From: Mariniflexile litorale
Lineage (GTDB): Bacteria; Bacteroidota; Bacteroidia; Flavobacteriales; Flavobacteriaceae
DNA: 64,000 nt
Reading direction: 5' to 3'
NCBI RefSeq assembly: GCF_031128465.2
Contig: NZ_CP155618.1
Location: forward strand, 2,303,501 to 2,367,500
Positions within the stretch are counted from its first letter, which is position 1, and every line of letters starts with the position of its first letter. The position numbers and the translations under genes are program-made. The notes under the pieces were generated by a model. It had not been told where the DNA came from. It searched no databases and was given only the letters and a program-made list of their open reading frames with translations. Positions 9,616 to 18,199 of this stretch are shown here, one piece after another.

Positions 9616-12600
9616 ATGAAAAAAACAATTACTAAAGCATGTGTTTTGTTGCTTTTTAGTCTTGTAAGCCTATCGGGCTTTGCGCAAGAGACAAATAGTA
9701 AGAAAGTTGTCACTGGAAAAGTGATAGATGAAACAGGTCTGCCTTTACCTGGTGTGAATATTATTGAAAAAGGAACTAATAATGGATTTGTTACTGACTT
9801 TGATGGGAAATATAGTCTTTCTGTAAAGTCTGGAGCTACATTACTATTTTCTTTCGTAGGAATGTTAGACAAAGAGATTGCTGTTAATGGACAAAGTGAT
9901 ATTAATGTCACGTTACAAGAGGATCTGCAGTCATTAGAAGAAGTCGTTGTAGTAGGATATGGTACTCAAAAACGAGAGGCTATTACAGGATCTGTTGCTA
10001 CAGTAAATATGAGCGAGGTTGAAGATTTACCAGTAGGTAATTTAGGGTCAGCTCTTGTTGGTCGTGTTTTAGGTGTTAGTTTTGAAGGAGGTCAATCGAG
10101 ACCAGGAGACGCAGCTAGAGTACAAATACGTAATCCTGAAAATTTCGCCAAAGATGGGGGTACAAATGAACCTCTATTTGTTATAGATGGCGTGCTTCAG
10201 GTAGATGCGGATACTGGATATAATGATGGCAGCTTATTTAATAGTTTAGATGCGTCTGAGGTAGAGAGTATTTCTTTTCTTAAAGATGCTTCTGCTGCTA
10301 TCTATGGTGCTAGAGGTGCTCAAGGTGTTGTTTTGGTAACAACTAAAAGAGGTCGAAAAGGACCTGCGAAATTAAGCTATAGTGGTAACTATTCCATTGC
10401 AGACGAACCTTATCGCACTGAGGTTATGAGTGCGTATGAGTATGGACAATATTTTAATATTTTGAATGGACCTAACGGAGCTAATATTGCACCTACAGCT
10501 GGAAATTATCGTGAATACGTATTTAATCAAAATGAACTCGATTATTTTAAAACATTGAATTATACGCCTTTAGAGGATCAATGGTCATCTGCAGCTACAC
10601 AAAGACATAATATTAGTGCATCTGGAGGTAGTGATACTGGAACTTATTATGCGGGCATTTCGTATTACACCCAAGAAGGTAACTTAGGAACTCAAGATTT
10701 TGATAGATGGACTTTTAGATCTTCGGCTGATATGAAAATAGCCAATGGTTTTAAAGTAGGTATTCAAGTGTCTGGTAATTTTTCATCTCAGAAAAATAGT
10801 TTTACTAAGTTGGGTTCTGCTGAAAACGGTGATTACGGAAATCTACTTAATAAGATACCTATTATACCCGATTATATAGATGGAAATCCTGTTCAGCTTC
10901 TAGGAGCAAATCAAGAAGGAGCAGATTTTCATTTTCCAGAAGTACAGAGGTTAAATAATTTAGCACTTACAGAAGGTAATAGAATAGGTGTAAACCTTAA
11001 TGCTGAATACGAAATACCTTTCGTTAAAGGCTTAGTGTTGAAAGCTAGTTATGCTCGTAACGAATCAAAAGATAGGGCGTCTCAATTGGGGAACACATTT
11101 ACTCTTTATAGATATTTAGGAGCTAATACTGATGATAGATATGTTTTATACCCAAGTGGGTCTGGTCCTTTAGGAACTAATGTGCTAGCACCAGGTAGCA
11201 ATGGTATAAGAGTTCAAGATGAAAGTAATAGAATATTGATTGATAATACTACTAGGAGTACTGAGCAGATGAATGGTAGTATTTCTTATGATATAACTTT
11301 AGGGAAGCATAATATTTCTGCTTTACTTGCCGTAGAACGTGGAGAATCTTACTTTTTTAAAGATAGAGTAAGTAAAGAAGATGCTCAAGGATATTCTAAT
11401 GGGCAACTTTGGAGTGCAACAGGAGATACAAGTAATACCTACACTTGGGCAGATGAAACAGCTGATTTAGGTTATGTAGGAAGATTAAATTATGCTTATG
11501 ACGGTAAATATTATGGAGAATTTTTATATAGAAGTTCAGCATCTGCAAAATTTGCACCACAAAATTACTGGGGTGATTTTTATTCACTTTCAGGAGGATG
11601 GATTATATCAAAAGAAGCTTTTTGGAAATCTAACGTAGTAGATTATCTTAAATTTAGAGGTTCTGTTGGTCTTTTAGGTAAAGATAATGTTAAGCAATGG
11701 CAATGGTTACAAAGATATTCTGCTAGAACAGGTGAAGGTCCTGTTTTTGGATATAATGGTGATGAGACAGATGCTGTTAGAATGGGAACTGCAGCAAATT
11801 TTGATGTAAGATGGTCAAAGGAAGTAAAAACAAATTTTGGTTTTGAAGCTAGGCTATTAGATAACAGATTATCAACGTCTGTTGAAACCTATTATAATAT
11901 AGGAACGGATATTCAGATAGGAAGAACTAAAGAGGTTCCTTTCTCAGTTGGAGGTCAGGTGCCTGCACAAAATTATGCCGCACAAGATGCTTGGGGTACG
12001 GAGATTTCTATTGGATGGAGTGACAAAATTGGAAAAGAATTCAGCTACGGTTTTACAATAAATACAAATTGGTATAATAGTAAAATGATTAAGGGTGACT
12101 TTCCCGAAGACGAATCAAATATTAGACCATGGGAATCAAGAAAAGGAGATACACGTAATGATTCACACAGATGGGGTTATGATTATCAAGGAATGTTTAA
12201 AACACAAGACGAAGCTAATCAATGGGTAGTAGATAATAAGATATCTCAAATGTTTGGGGTTAATACAGGTTATAATGCAACTACGGGTGTTTTTAACCCA
12301 CTTCAAAATAATTTAAGGCCAGGTATGTTATATTATAAAGACATAAATGGTGCTTGGAATCCTACGACGCAATCGTTCGATGCGCCAAATGGTATTATTA
12401 ATGATGATGATAGAGTTATACTACAAAAAGCTAGAAAGGGACCTGAAGGTTTTAATTCGGTTATACGTGTAGGATGGAAGAATTTTAGTCTAAACACTGT
12501 CTTACAAGTAGGGTGGAATAACTATTATGAAATAGACGGAACGGCTAGAAGCATGGTGCCAAAAAACAAAATACCTGAGAATTACGAAAATAGAAATGCT

Positions 12601-12942
12601 TTTTGGTCAGATATATACGATCCAAATCTAAATCCATCTGGTAAGTATCCGAACCCTTTCCATAAAGCTGTATACGATAGATCGTCAAGTTTTTGGAAAG
12701 TTGGTAATAGCATGAGTTATGTTGTGCGTAATATCAACTTAAGCTATACTGTGCCTAAAAATGTTGTAGAAAGGTTAAATCTAAGTAGTGTGAAACTAAA
12801 TTTTGTTGGAATAAACCCATTTACAATATATAATCCATATAAAGATGTAGGTTTACCTGCGCCTGAAAATGGATCGTATGGTTCTGGTGGTACATATCCT
12901 ACTTTAAGAACGTATTCTTTAGGATTAAGTGTAGGATTCTAA
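9616..12942 (+). CDS. susC: SusC-like TonB-dependent outer-membrane transporter
   Basis: An 1108-residue outer-membrane protein. A signal peptide (ends GFAQ, residue 24) is followed by a carboxypeptidase-regulatory-like domain (about 33-110: VTGKVIDETGLPLPGVNI ... TDFDGKYSLSV). Then comes the SusC-type junction SLEEVVVVGYGTQKREAITG, the plug (to about residue 245, with FVIDGV and IYGARGAQGVVLVTTKRG) and a long beta-barrel ending in GLSVGF, an aromatic C-terminus suited to outer-membrane assembly. It imports oligosaccharides in complex with SusD, driven by TonB. It is the only SusC in the window, so it likely serves the whole locus. It starts a three-gene unit bounded by terminators on both sides. 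The gene name is by family, not by orthology to starch SusC. Confidence 0.95.
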   Translation: MKKTITKACVLLLFSLVSLSGFAQETNSKKVVTGKVIDETGLPLPGVNIIEKGTNNGFVTDFDGKYSLSVKSGATLLFSFVGMLDKEIAVNGQSDINVTLQEDLQSLEEVVVVGYGTQKREAITGSVATVNMSEVEDLPVGNLGSALVGRVLGVSFEGGQSRPGDAARVQIRNPENFAKDGGTNEPLFVIDGVLQVDADTGYNDGSLFNSLDASEVESISFLKDASAAIYGARGAQGVVLVTTKRGRKGPAKLSYSGNYSIADEPYRTEVMSAYEYGQYFNILNGPNGANIAPTAGNYREYVFNQNELDYFKTLNYTPLEDQWSSAATQRHNISASGGSDTGTYYAGISYYTQEGNLGTQDFDRWTFRSSADMKIANGFKVGIQVSGNFSSQKNSFTKLGSAENGDYGNLLNKIPIIPDYIDGNPVQLLGANQEGADFHFPEVQRLNNLALTEGNRIGVNLNAEYEIPFVKGLVLKASYARNESKDRASQLGNTFTLYRYLGANTDDRYVLYPSGSGPLGTNVLAPGSNGIRVQDESNRILIDNTTRSTEQMNGSISYDITLGKHNISALLAVERGESYFFKDRVSKEDAQGYSNGQLWSATGDTSNTYTWADETADLGYVGRLNYAYDGKYYGEFLYRSSASAKFAPQNYWGDFYSLSGGWIISKEAFWKSNVVDYLKFRGSVGLLGKDNVKQWQWLQRYSARTGEGPVFGYNGDETDAVRMGTAANFDVRWSKEVKTNFGFEARLLDNRLSTSVETYYNIGTDIQIGRTKEVPFSVGGQVPAQNYAAQDAWGTEISIGWSDKIGKEFSYGFTINTNWYNSKMIKGDFPEDESNIRPWESRKGDTRNDSHRWGYDYQGMFKTQDEANQWVVDNKISQMFGVNTGYNATTGVFNPLQNNLRPGMLYYKDINGAWNPTTQSFDAPNGIINDDDRVILQKARKGPEGFNSVIRVGWKNFSLNTVLQVGWNNYYEIDGTARSMVPKNKIPENYENRNAFWSDIYDPNLNPSGKYPNPFHKAVYDRSSSFWKVGNSMSYVVRNINLSYTVPKNVVERLNLSSVKLNFVGINPFTIYNPYKDVGLPAPENGSYGSGGTYPTLRTYSLGLSVGF

Positions 12943-12970
12943 TTAGGTTAAAACATTAAAAAATAAAAAC

Positions 12971-14965
12971 ATGAAAAATAATATAAAATTATATAGTGTG
13001 TTTGCAATCATAACCAGTTTGGTGCTAGGAAGTTGCAGTACAGATTTTATTGAAGAAAAAAGAGATTTGAGTTCTGTTACCAATGAAGTGTTTGAATACG
13101 AAGAATTGTCTAATCAATACGTAAATCAAATTTATTCATTGATTTTACCAGAGCATAATAAAAACATGATTATGTGGAGTAGAGCTGCTGATGATCATGA
13201 TGGACCAGATATGTTTGGTAAAGCAACTGATGAAGGTTTTGGTGAAGTAGATATAAATAAAGTATACGCTGCAATTTCTTTCAATGAAGATCATTGCTTA
13301 AGATCTATAGGTGTAAAATCAACGACTAGTTATAGTAATAGTACTTGGTCAAGAATTAGGATGATGAATACGTATTTTGATCAAGTTGATAAATTTTCTG
13401 GACTTACAGAAAAATTTAAAGACCAGATTAAAGGGCAAATATATTATTGGAGAGCGTGGCAATATTTTGAACTAGTTAAATTATACGGAGGTATTCCATT
13501 AGTTTTAACAGCGCAAGACCCTGTTATTATTGAAGGAACAGATTCAGGTTTACAAGTGCCTAGAAGTTCAACTTCAGCTAGTATAGATCAAATTGTTGCG
13601 GATTTAGATATGGCACAAACTCTTTTAAATCAAGGAAGGCCTTATGATGCAGAAGGAAAAGATTATGGTAGAATTACAGCTGCAGGTGCAGCGGCTTTGA
13701 AAGGACGTGTTTTATTAACCTGGGCAAGTCCTCAATTTAATAGAAATGATGATCAGGCAAGATGGCAACGTGCTTATGATGCTTGTTTAGATGCAAAAAA
13801 TATTTGTGATGCTGCTGGCAAAGGACTTCATCCAAATTGGAGAACAATGTGGTTTGATGGTAATGATAATGTAGAGGCTATTATTGCTTATAATTTTAAT
13901 ACTAAGCAAAGTGGTTCAGTACAAAAAAATAACGCCACAGAAAGATTTTCTCGTCCTAAAGATTTAGGAGCTTCTGGAGGAAATGCTCCTACAAAACAAA
14001 TTGTGGATGCTTTTCCTATGAAAGATGGAACACCTTATGATACAGATGGGGATCTTACTGATTTTTATAAAGATAGAGATCCAAGATTTTATCACTCATT
14101 TGCATACAATGGTTCTGTTTGGCCTTACAAAGAAAATAGTTCATATACACAATGGACATACCGTTGGAACAGCGCAACAGCAGGCACTTTAAATAAATCT
14201 ACAGAGAATAACCCGAATGCATCAGGTATCTATTTAAAAAAATTCACAAATCCTAATACGAGTGAATTGGATGGATTTAGATATGTAGAAACAAGTTATT
14301 TAGAATTCCGTTATGCTGAAGTATTATTAAATTTAGCTGAGGCTGCCATTGGTATAAATAAATTACCAGAAGGGAAAGGGTATGTTAGACAAATTAGACA
14401 AAGAGCAGGTATAGAAGCTGGAACTAAAGATTATGGTTTATCTACCGTATCTTCAAGAGATCAACATTTTGCTATGTGTATAAATGAAAGAAAGGTTGAG
14501 TTTGCTTATGAAAATAAACGTTTTGAAGATTTAAGACGTTGGTTATTGTATGATGATACTTATGGTACTGTAACAAGATTAGGTCAAGAAGATATTAATG
14601 GTTCTAGAAGACAAGGATACTATACAGTTGCAGTAAATGCAAATGGTACGGAATACATTGGTACTGCAGATCCATTTAAAGAAACAATAGTAAATAACGT
14701 CGTGGTTCCCCCAGGTATTATGGATAGATATGCTCAACCGGCAGACTATCCTTCTGGAGTAACAACTTATGAAGAATATGTTGATTATTTATATGACAAT
14801 CATTTAAAAGTAATTGTAAGAGATGATCTTGAAAAAGACGCAGCTTGGGAGTTCTCATGGTATAAAGAATATTATTTCTTTGGAATATATGAGAATTTAT
14901 ACAATGACAATGCTTATTTAGAGCAAACCCAAGGATGGGGAGGTAATTTCAATCCTCTTAATTAG
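12971..14965 (+). CDS. susD: SusD-like glycan-binding outer-membrane lipoprotein (RagB/SusD)
   Basis: A 664-residue lipoprotein with lipobox LVLGSC (Cys22). Typical SusD features follow: FDQVDKFSGLTEKFKDQIKGQ, an IYYWRAWQYFELVKLYGGIPLV TPR-type helix, AAGAAALKGRVLLTWASPQFN, and the C-terminal SYLEFRYAEVLLNLAEAA and INERKVEFAYENKRFEDLRRW blocks. SusD proteins lid the SusC barrel and bind oligosaccharide on the cell surface. It starts 28 bases after susC. At 664 residues it is longer than many SusDs, which could reflect a large ligand site, but no binding residues can be assigned by eye. Confidence 0.95.
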   Translation: MKNNIKLYSVFAIITSLVLGSCSTDFIEEKRDLSSVTNEVFEYEELSNQYVNQIYSLILPEHNKNMIMWSRAADDHDGPDMFGKATDEGFGEVDINKVYAAISFNEDHCLRSIGVKSTTSYSNSTWSRIRMMNTYFDQVDKFSGLTEKFKDQIKGQIYYWRAWQYFELVKLYGGIPLVLTAQDPVIIEGTDSGLQVPRSSTSASIDQIVADLDMAQTLLNQGRPYDAEGKDYGRITAAGAAALKGRVLLTWASPQFNRNDDQARWQRAYDACLDAKNICDAAGKGLHPNWRTMWFDGNDNVEAIIAYNFNTKQSGSVQKNNATERFSRPKDLGASGGNAPTKQIVDAFPMKDGTPYDTDGDLTDFYKDRDPRFYHSFAYNGSVWPYKENSSYTQWTYRWNSATAGTLNKSTENNPNASGIYLKKFTNPNTSELDGFRYVETSYLEFRYAEVLLNLAEAAIGINKLPEGKGYVRQIRQRAGIEAGTKDYGLSTVSSRDQHFAMCINERKVEFAYENKRFEDLRRWLLYDDTYGTVTRLGQEDINGSRRQGYYTVAVNANGTEYIGTADPFKETIVNNVVVPPGIMDRYAQPADYPSGVTTYEEYVDYLYDNHLKVIVRDDLEKDAAWEFSWYKEYYFFGIYENLYNDNAYLEQTQGWGGNFNPLN

Positions 14966-15098
14966 TATTTGATTATTGACTCAAATAAACAATCATTTAG
15001 AATACTTAAAAAAGTATCTTAAGTTCCTAATTCCAGTAATTGAAGATGCTTTAATATAATATATTCAATTATTTAATAATTAACTTAAAATTAAAATT

Positions 15099-15530
15099 AT
15101 GAAAAATTTAATTAGTAATATGACATCAAAGGTTTTAACCTTATTGTGTTTTATAGTATTTTTTATTTCTTCTGTAACAAGTGTATTTGCCCAAGGTGAG
15201 GTTTATTGGCAGCCACCATCCAGTGGTAATTATGATGATTGGACTATCACTTTTATAGGAACTGATCAGTATGGAGATCCATATGATGCTTATGTATTTA
15301 ATGTTGATTCAGATGATGCTGATGAAGGAGAACTTTATGGTATTGCAGAGGGAACATATGATGTTCATATAGAAGGACCTACTTATTGGGGGCATTCGTT
15401 CGAAATAACATATGATTCGGGTGGGTATAGTTCTAATTGGTACTACTTTCATAATACGGAGTATACCATAGAGAATTTTATAGTTGATGATACGGGAGGA
15501 TCTTCAATTTGGATAGATCTAGTTCATTAA
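15099..15530 (+). CDS. Small secreted acidic aromatic protein, unknown function
   Basis: A 143-residue protein I do not recognise. Residues 1-32 are a clear Sec signal peptide (hydrophobic core LLCFIVFFISS, cleavage after VFAQ). The 111-residue mature chain has no Lys or Arg, 14 Asp and 8 Glu, and 23 aromatic residues (13 Tyr, 5 Trp, 5 Phe). Alternating polar and aromatic runs such as GTYDVHIEGPTYWGHSFE suggest a small beta-sandwich. There is no cysteine, so it is not lipid-anchored. It is the third gene of the susCD unit, in the place where surface glycan-binding proteins are often found, and is followed directly by the terminator. A glycan- or calcium-binding role is inference from composition and position only. 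Confidence 0.75.
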   Translation: MKNLISNMTSKVLTLLCFIVFFISSVTSVFAQGEVYWQPPSSGNYDDWTITFIGTDQYGDPYDAYVFNVDSDDADEGELYGIAEGTYDVHIEGPTYWGHSFEITYDSGGYSSNWYYFHNTEYTIENFIVDDTGGSSIWIDLVH

Positions 15531-15600
15531 TTATAGTTTATGCTTGATGTTTTGATAAGCCATAAGCTTTAAAAGAGTGTTTTAGTTAACTAAGATTATT

Positions 15601-15646
15601 AAAAAAATCACCTGTATTTATAAACTAAATACAGGTGAATTTTTTT
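15601..15646 (+). terminator. Strong terminator after susCD and the small protein
   Basis: TCACCTGTATTTA, loop TAAAC, TAAATACAGGTGA form a perfect 13-bp stem flanked by seven A residues on the left and seven T residues on the right. The flanking A and T runs mean it could work in both directions. It closes the susCD unit and separates it from the enzyme run. Confidence 0.92.
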
Positions 15647-15735
15647 AATAATTATTGAATCATTCCAAAATGTTTTCAGATTCAAGTTGTTTCTTTAGAC
15701 CAGAAAAATGTAATTCAAAAAACAAGTTAGTATAT

Positions 15736-17436
15736 ATGAAAAAATTTAATTGTATTTTATTTATTTTACTTCTATGTGTATTTAAATCTTATGCTCAATA
15801 CCCAAAGCTAACTGCTGAAGATAGAGCACAAGAAGAAGCGATAAAAGTTGAAGCTTATAAGCATTCAGACGAGGCTTGGGAAAAAGCAAAAATAATAGTA
15901 GAAAAAGAAGCCAAAGAAGGTAAGCCTTATATTCCTTGGGCAGGTAGACCAACTGATTTACCACAAGCCGAAATCCCTGCTTTCCCAGGAGCTGAAGGTG
16001 GAGGCATGTATACCTTTGGAGGTCGTGGTGGTAGCGTTTATACAGTTACTAGTTTAGAAGATTTAGGCCCGGGGACTTTGCGTGAAGCTTGCGAAAAAGG
16101 AGGTGCCAGGATTATAGTATTTAATGTTTCTGGGATAATAAAACTAAAAACACCTTTGATTATTCGTGCACCATACATCACTATTGCTGGTCAAACAGCA
16201 CCAGGAGATGGTATTTGTGTTGCAGGAGAAACGGTTTGGATAGATACACACGATGTCATCATTCGTCACATGCGTTTCCGTAGAGGGGAAACTTTTGTAG
16301 GTAGGAGAGATGATGCTATTGGAGGAAACCCCGTTGGAAATATCATGATAGATCATGTTTCTGCAACTTGGGGATTGGATGAAAATATGTCTATTTACAG
16401 ACATATGTTTAGTCCTGGAGCCGATTATAAAGATGAAAAATTACCAACCGTAAATATTACGATTCAAAACAGTTTGTTTGGCGAAGCTTTAGACACTTAT
16501 AATCATTCATTTGGAAGTACTTTAGGTGGTGAAAATTGTGCTTTTATTAGAAACATGTGGGCAAATAATGCTGGTAGAAATCCATCTATAGGGTGGAATG
16601 GTATTTTTAATTTTGTGAATAATGTGGTGTTTAATTGGGTTCATAGATCGGTTGATGGAGGCGATTATACGGCTAAATATAATATCATTAATAATTATTT
16701 CAAACCAGGACCTTTAACTGATTTGGAGGACCCGATAAGTTATCGAATATTAAAACCAGAATCAGGTAGAAGTAAATTAGACTATTTAGAGTTTGGAAGC
16801 GCTTATGTGAGTGGTAATATTGTAGAAAATAATGAGAGAATTTCTAAAAATAACTGGGATGGTGGTGTTCAAATGGAAAACAAAAAAGGTGTTTTAATGA
16901 ATTTGGAAGAGGCTAATACCTATTTTCCATCCATGAAAGCAGCTAAACCCATGCCCATGCCTTGGTTTAGAACTATTTTGGATGCAGACAAAGCTTACGA
17001 TTTTGTGTTAAATAATGTGGGTGCAACATTTCCAACAAGAGATGCTGTAGATGCTAGAATTGTAAGAACTGTTAAAACAGGCAAACCAGAATATGTTAAA
17101 GATTTAGATCCAAATTCTTTTTATCAATTTGAACACCGACGTTTATCTGCCGATTCTTATAAAAAAGGAATTATTACAGACATTTCACAAGTAGGAGGTT
17201 ATCCAGAATATAAAGGGAAGCCCTATATAGACTCCGATAAAGATGGAATTCCAGATGTTTGGGAGAAAAAAAATGGACTGAATCCAAATGATGCGTCAGA
17301 TGCTATTATAGATTCAGATAATGATGGTTACACGAATATTGAAGAGTATATAAATGGTTCAGATCTAAAACGAAAAACAGATTGGACCGATTTAAAAAAT
17401 AACAAAGAGACTTTAATCAAACCATTGATAAATTAA
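15736..17436 (+). CDS. PL1 pectate lyase (first of a paralogous pair)
   Basis: The frame is open from an upstream ATG at 15655, but the ATG at 15736 starts a proper signal peptide (MKKFNCILFILLLCVFKSYA) and is preferred, giving 566 residues. After a charged helical segment (about 25-75), the PL1 beta-helix starts at AEIPAFPGAEGGG and shows FGGRGGSVYTVTSL, GPGTLREAC, ITIAGQTAPGDG, DVIIRHMRFRRGE and MIDHVSATWGLDENMS. The C-terminus has DSDKDGIPDVWEKKNGLNP and SDNDGYTNIEEY, Asp-rich calcium-type loops. It should cleave homogalacturonan by calcium-dependent beta-elimination. It is closely similar to the protein at 18200 and is separated from it by the DUF3826 gene. No T9SS C-terminal sorting domain is visible. 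Confidence 0.88.
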   Translation: MKKFNCILFILLLCVFKSYAQYPKLTAEDRAQEEAIKVEAYKHSDEAWEKAKIIVEKEAKEGKPYIPWAGRPTDLPQAEIPAFPGAEGGGMYTFGGRGGSVYTVTSLEDLGPGTLREACEKGGARIIVFNVSGIIKLKTPLIIRAPYITIAGQTAPGDGICVAGETVWIDTHDVIIRHMRFRRGETFVGRRDDAIGGNPVGNIMIDHVSATWGLDENMSIYRHMFSPGADYKDEKLPTVNITIQNSLFGEALDTYNHSFGSTLGGENCAFIRNMWANNAGRNPSIGWNGIFNFVNNVVFNWVHRSVDGGDYTAKYNIINNYFKPGPLTDLEDPISYRILKPESGRSKLDYLEFGSAYVSGNIVENNERISKNNWDGGVQMENKKGVLMNLEEANTYFPSMKAAKPMPMPWFRTILDADKAYDFVLNNVGATFPTRDAVDARIVRTVKTGKPEYVKDLDPNSFYQFEHRRLSADSYKKGIITDISQVGGYPEYKGKPYIDSDKDGIPDVWEKKNGLNPNDASDAIIDSDNDGYTNIEEYINGSDLKRKTDWTDLKNNKETLIKPLIN

Positions 17437-17474
17437 TTGAATCCCAACGGATTCGAAACCTTAAAAACTAAAGA

Positions 17475-18143
17475 ATGTCAGTTAAAAGATGGAGTATGTA
17501 CATGATGCTGTTTGTTTCAATAGCCACATGTAAAGTAAATGCACAACAACATTTAGACCCAGAGTACATAAAAGTAACTAATGAGCGTGCATCTAAAATT
17601 GTAGAAAAGTTAGAACTATCTAACCCAGAAAAGGAACAGGCTGTAACCACTATAATAGCCCAGCAATATCGGAATTTAAGTAAAATTCATGATGAAAGAG
17701 ATTCTAAAATAGAAGCAGTAAAAAACAGTGATTTATCTAAAGATCAGCAATCAAAAGAAATAGGTAAATTAAAGTCTAAAGCTGATAAGTTGGTAAGTAA
17801 GCTGCATAAATCATATTTAAAGTCATTAAATAAGCAATTATCAGAAGATAAAGTAAGTGGAGTTAAAGACGGTATGACGTATGGTGTTTTGCCGCTTACT
17901 TATGCAGGTTATTTAGATATGCTTCCAAACCTTACCGAAAAGCAAAAAAAAATGATTTACGATAATTTAATAGAAGCTAGAGAGCATGCTATAGATGGAG
18001 GTTCTTCAAAAGAGAAGCATGCGTGGTTTGGTAAATTTAAAGGAAGAATAAATAATAATTTGTCTGCTGATGGATATGATTTACATAAAGAAAGTAAAGA
18101 TTGGCACGAACGCGTTAAAAAACGAGAAAAAAACAAACTATAG
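17475..18143 (+). CDS. DUF3826 secreted protein
   Basis: A 222-residue secreted protein with a signal peptide ending KVNAQ (residue 24). The mature part is helical and strongly charged (residues 30-125 Lys/Glu-rich), followed by a conserved-looking core DKVSGVKDGMTYGVLPLTYAGYLDMLP and a Lys-rich tail. I recognise the DUF3826 pattern, which occurs in Bacteroidota pectin loci beside pectate lyases, but its function is not known to me. It lies between two paralogous PL1 genes, with gaps of 38 and 56 bases, so it is probably co-expressed with them. A role as a lyase partner, inhibitor or binding protein would be speculation. Confidence 0.7.
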   Translation: MSVKRWSMYMMLFVSIATCKVNAQQHLDPEYIKVTNERASKIVEKLELSNPEKEQAVTTIIAQQYRNLSKIHDERDSKIEAVKNSDLSKDQQSKEIGKLKSKADKLVSKLHKSYLKSLNKQLSEDKVSGVKDGMTYGVLPLTYAGYLDMLPNLTEKQKKMIYDNLIEAREHAIDGGSSKEKHAWFGKFKGRINNNLSADGYDLHKESKDWHERVKKREKNKL

Positions 18144-18199
18144 AATGAACTTTCAATTTCAATAAAATAGTTCTACATAAATTAAAATAATATATTATC

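Noticed and set aside
15002-15017. Small hairpin ATACTT-AAAA-AAGTAT after susD
   Set aside because: A six-pair A/T-rich stem without a T-run is too weak to call a terminator or attenuator.
15571-15591. Possible third AraR half-site (GAGTGTTT) before the second terminator
   Set aside because: Only one half matches the core, the other arm is unrelated, and it lies upstream of a terminator rather than at a promoter.
15655-15735. Upstream ATG for the first paired PL1, adding 27 residues
   Set aside because: The extension places a Cys/Lys-rich segment before the signal peptide; the ATG at 15736 starts a normal signal.
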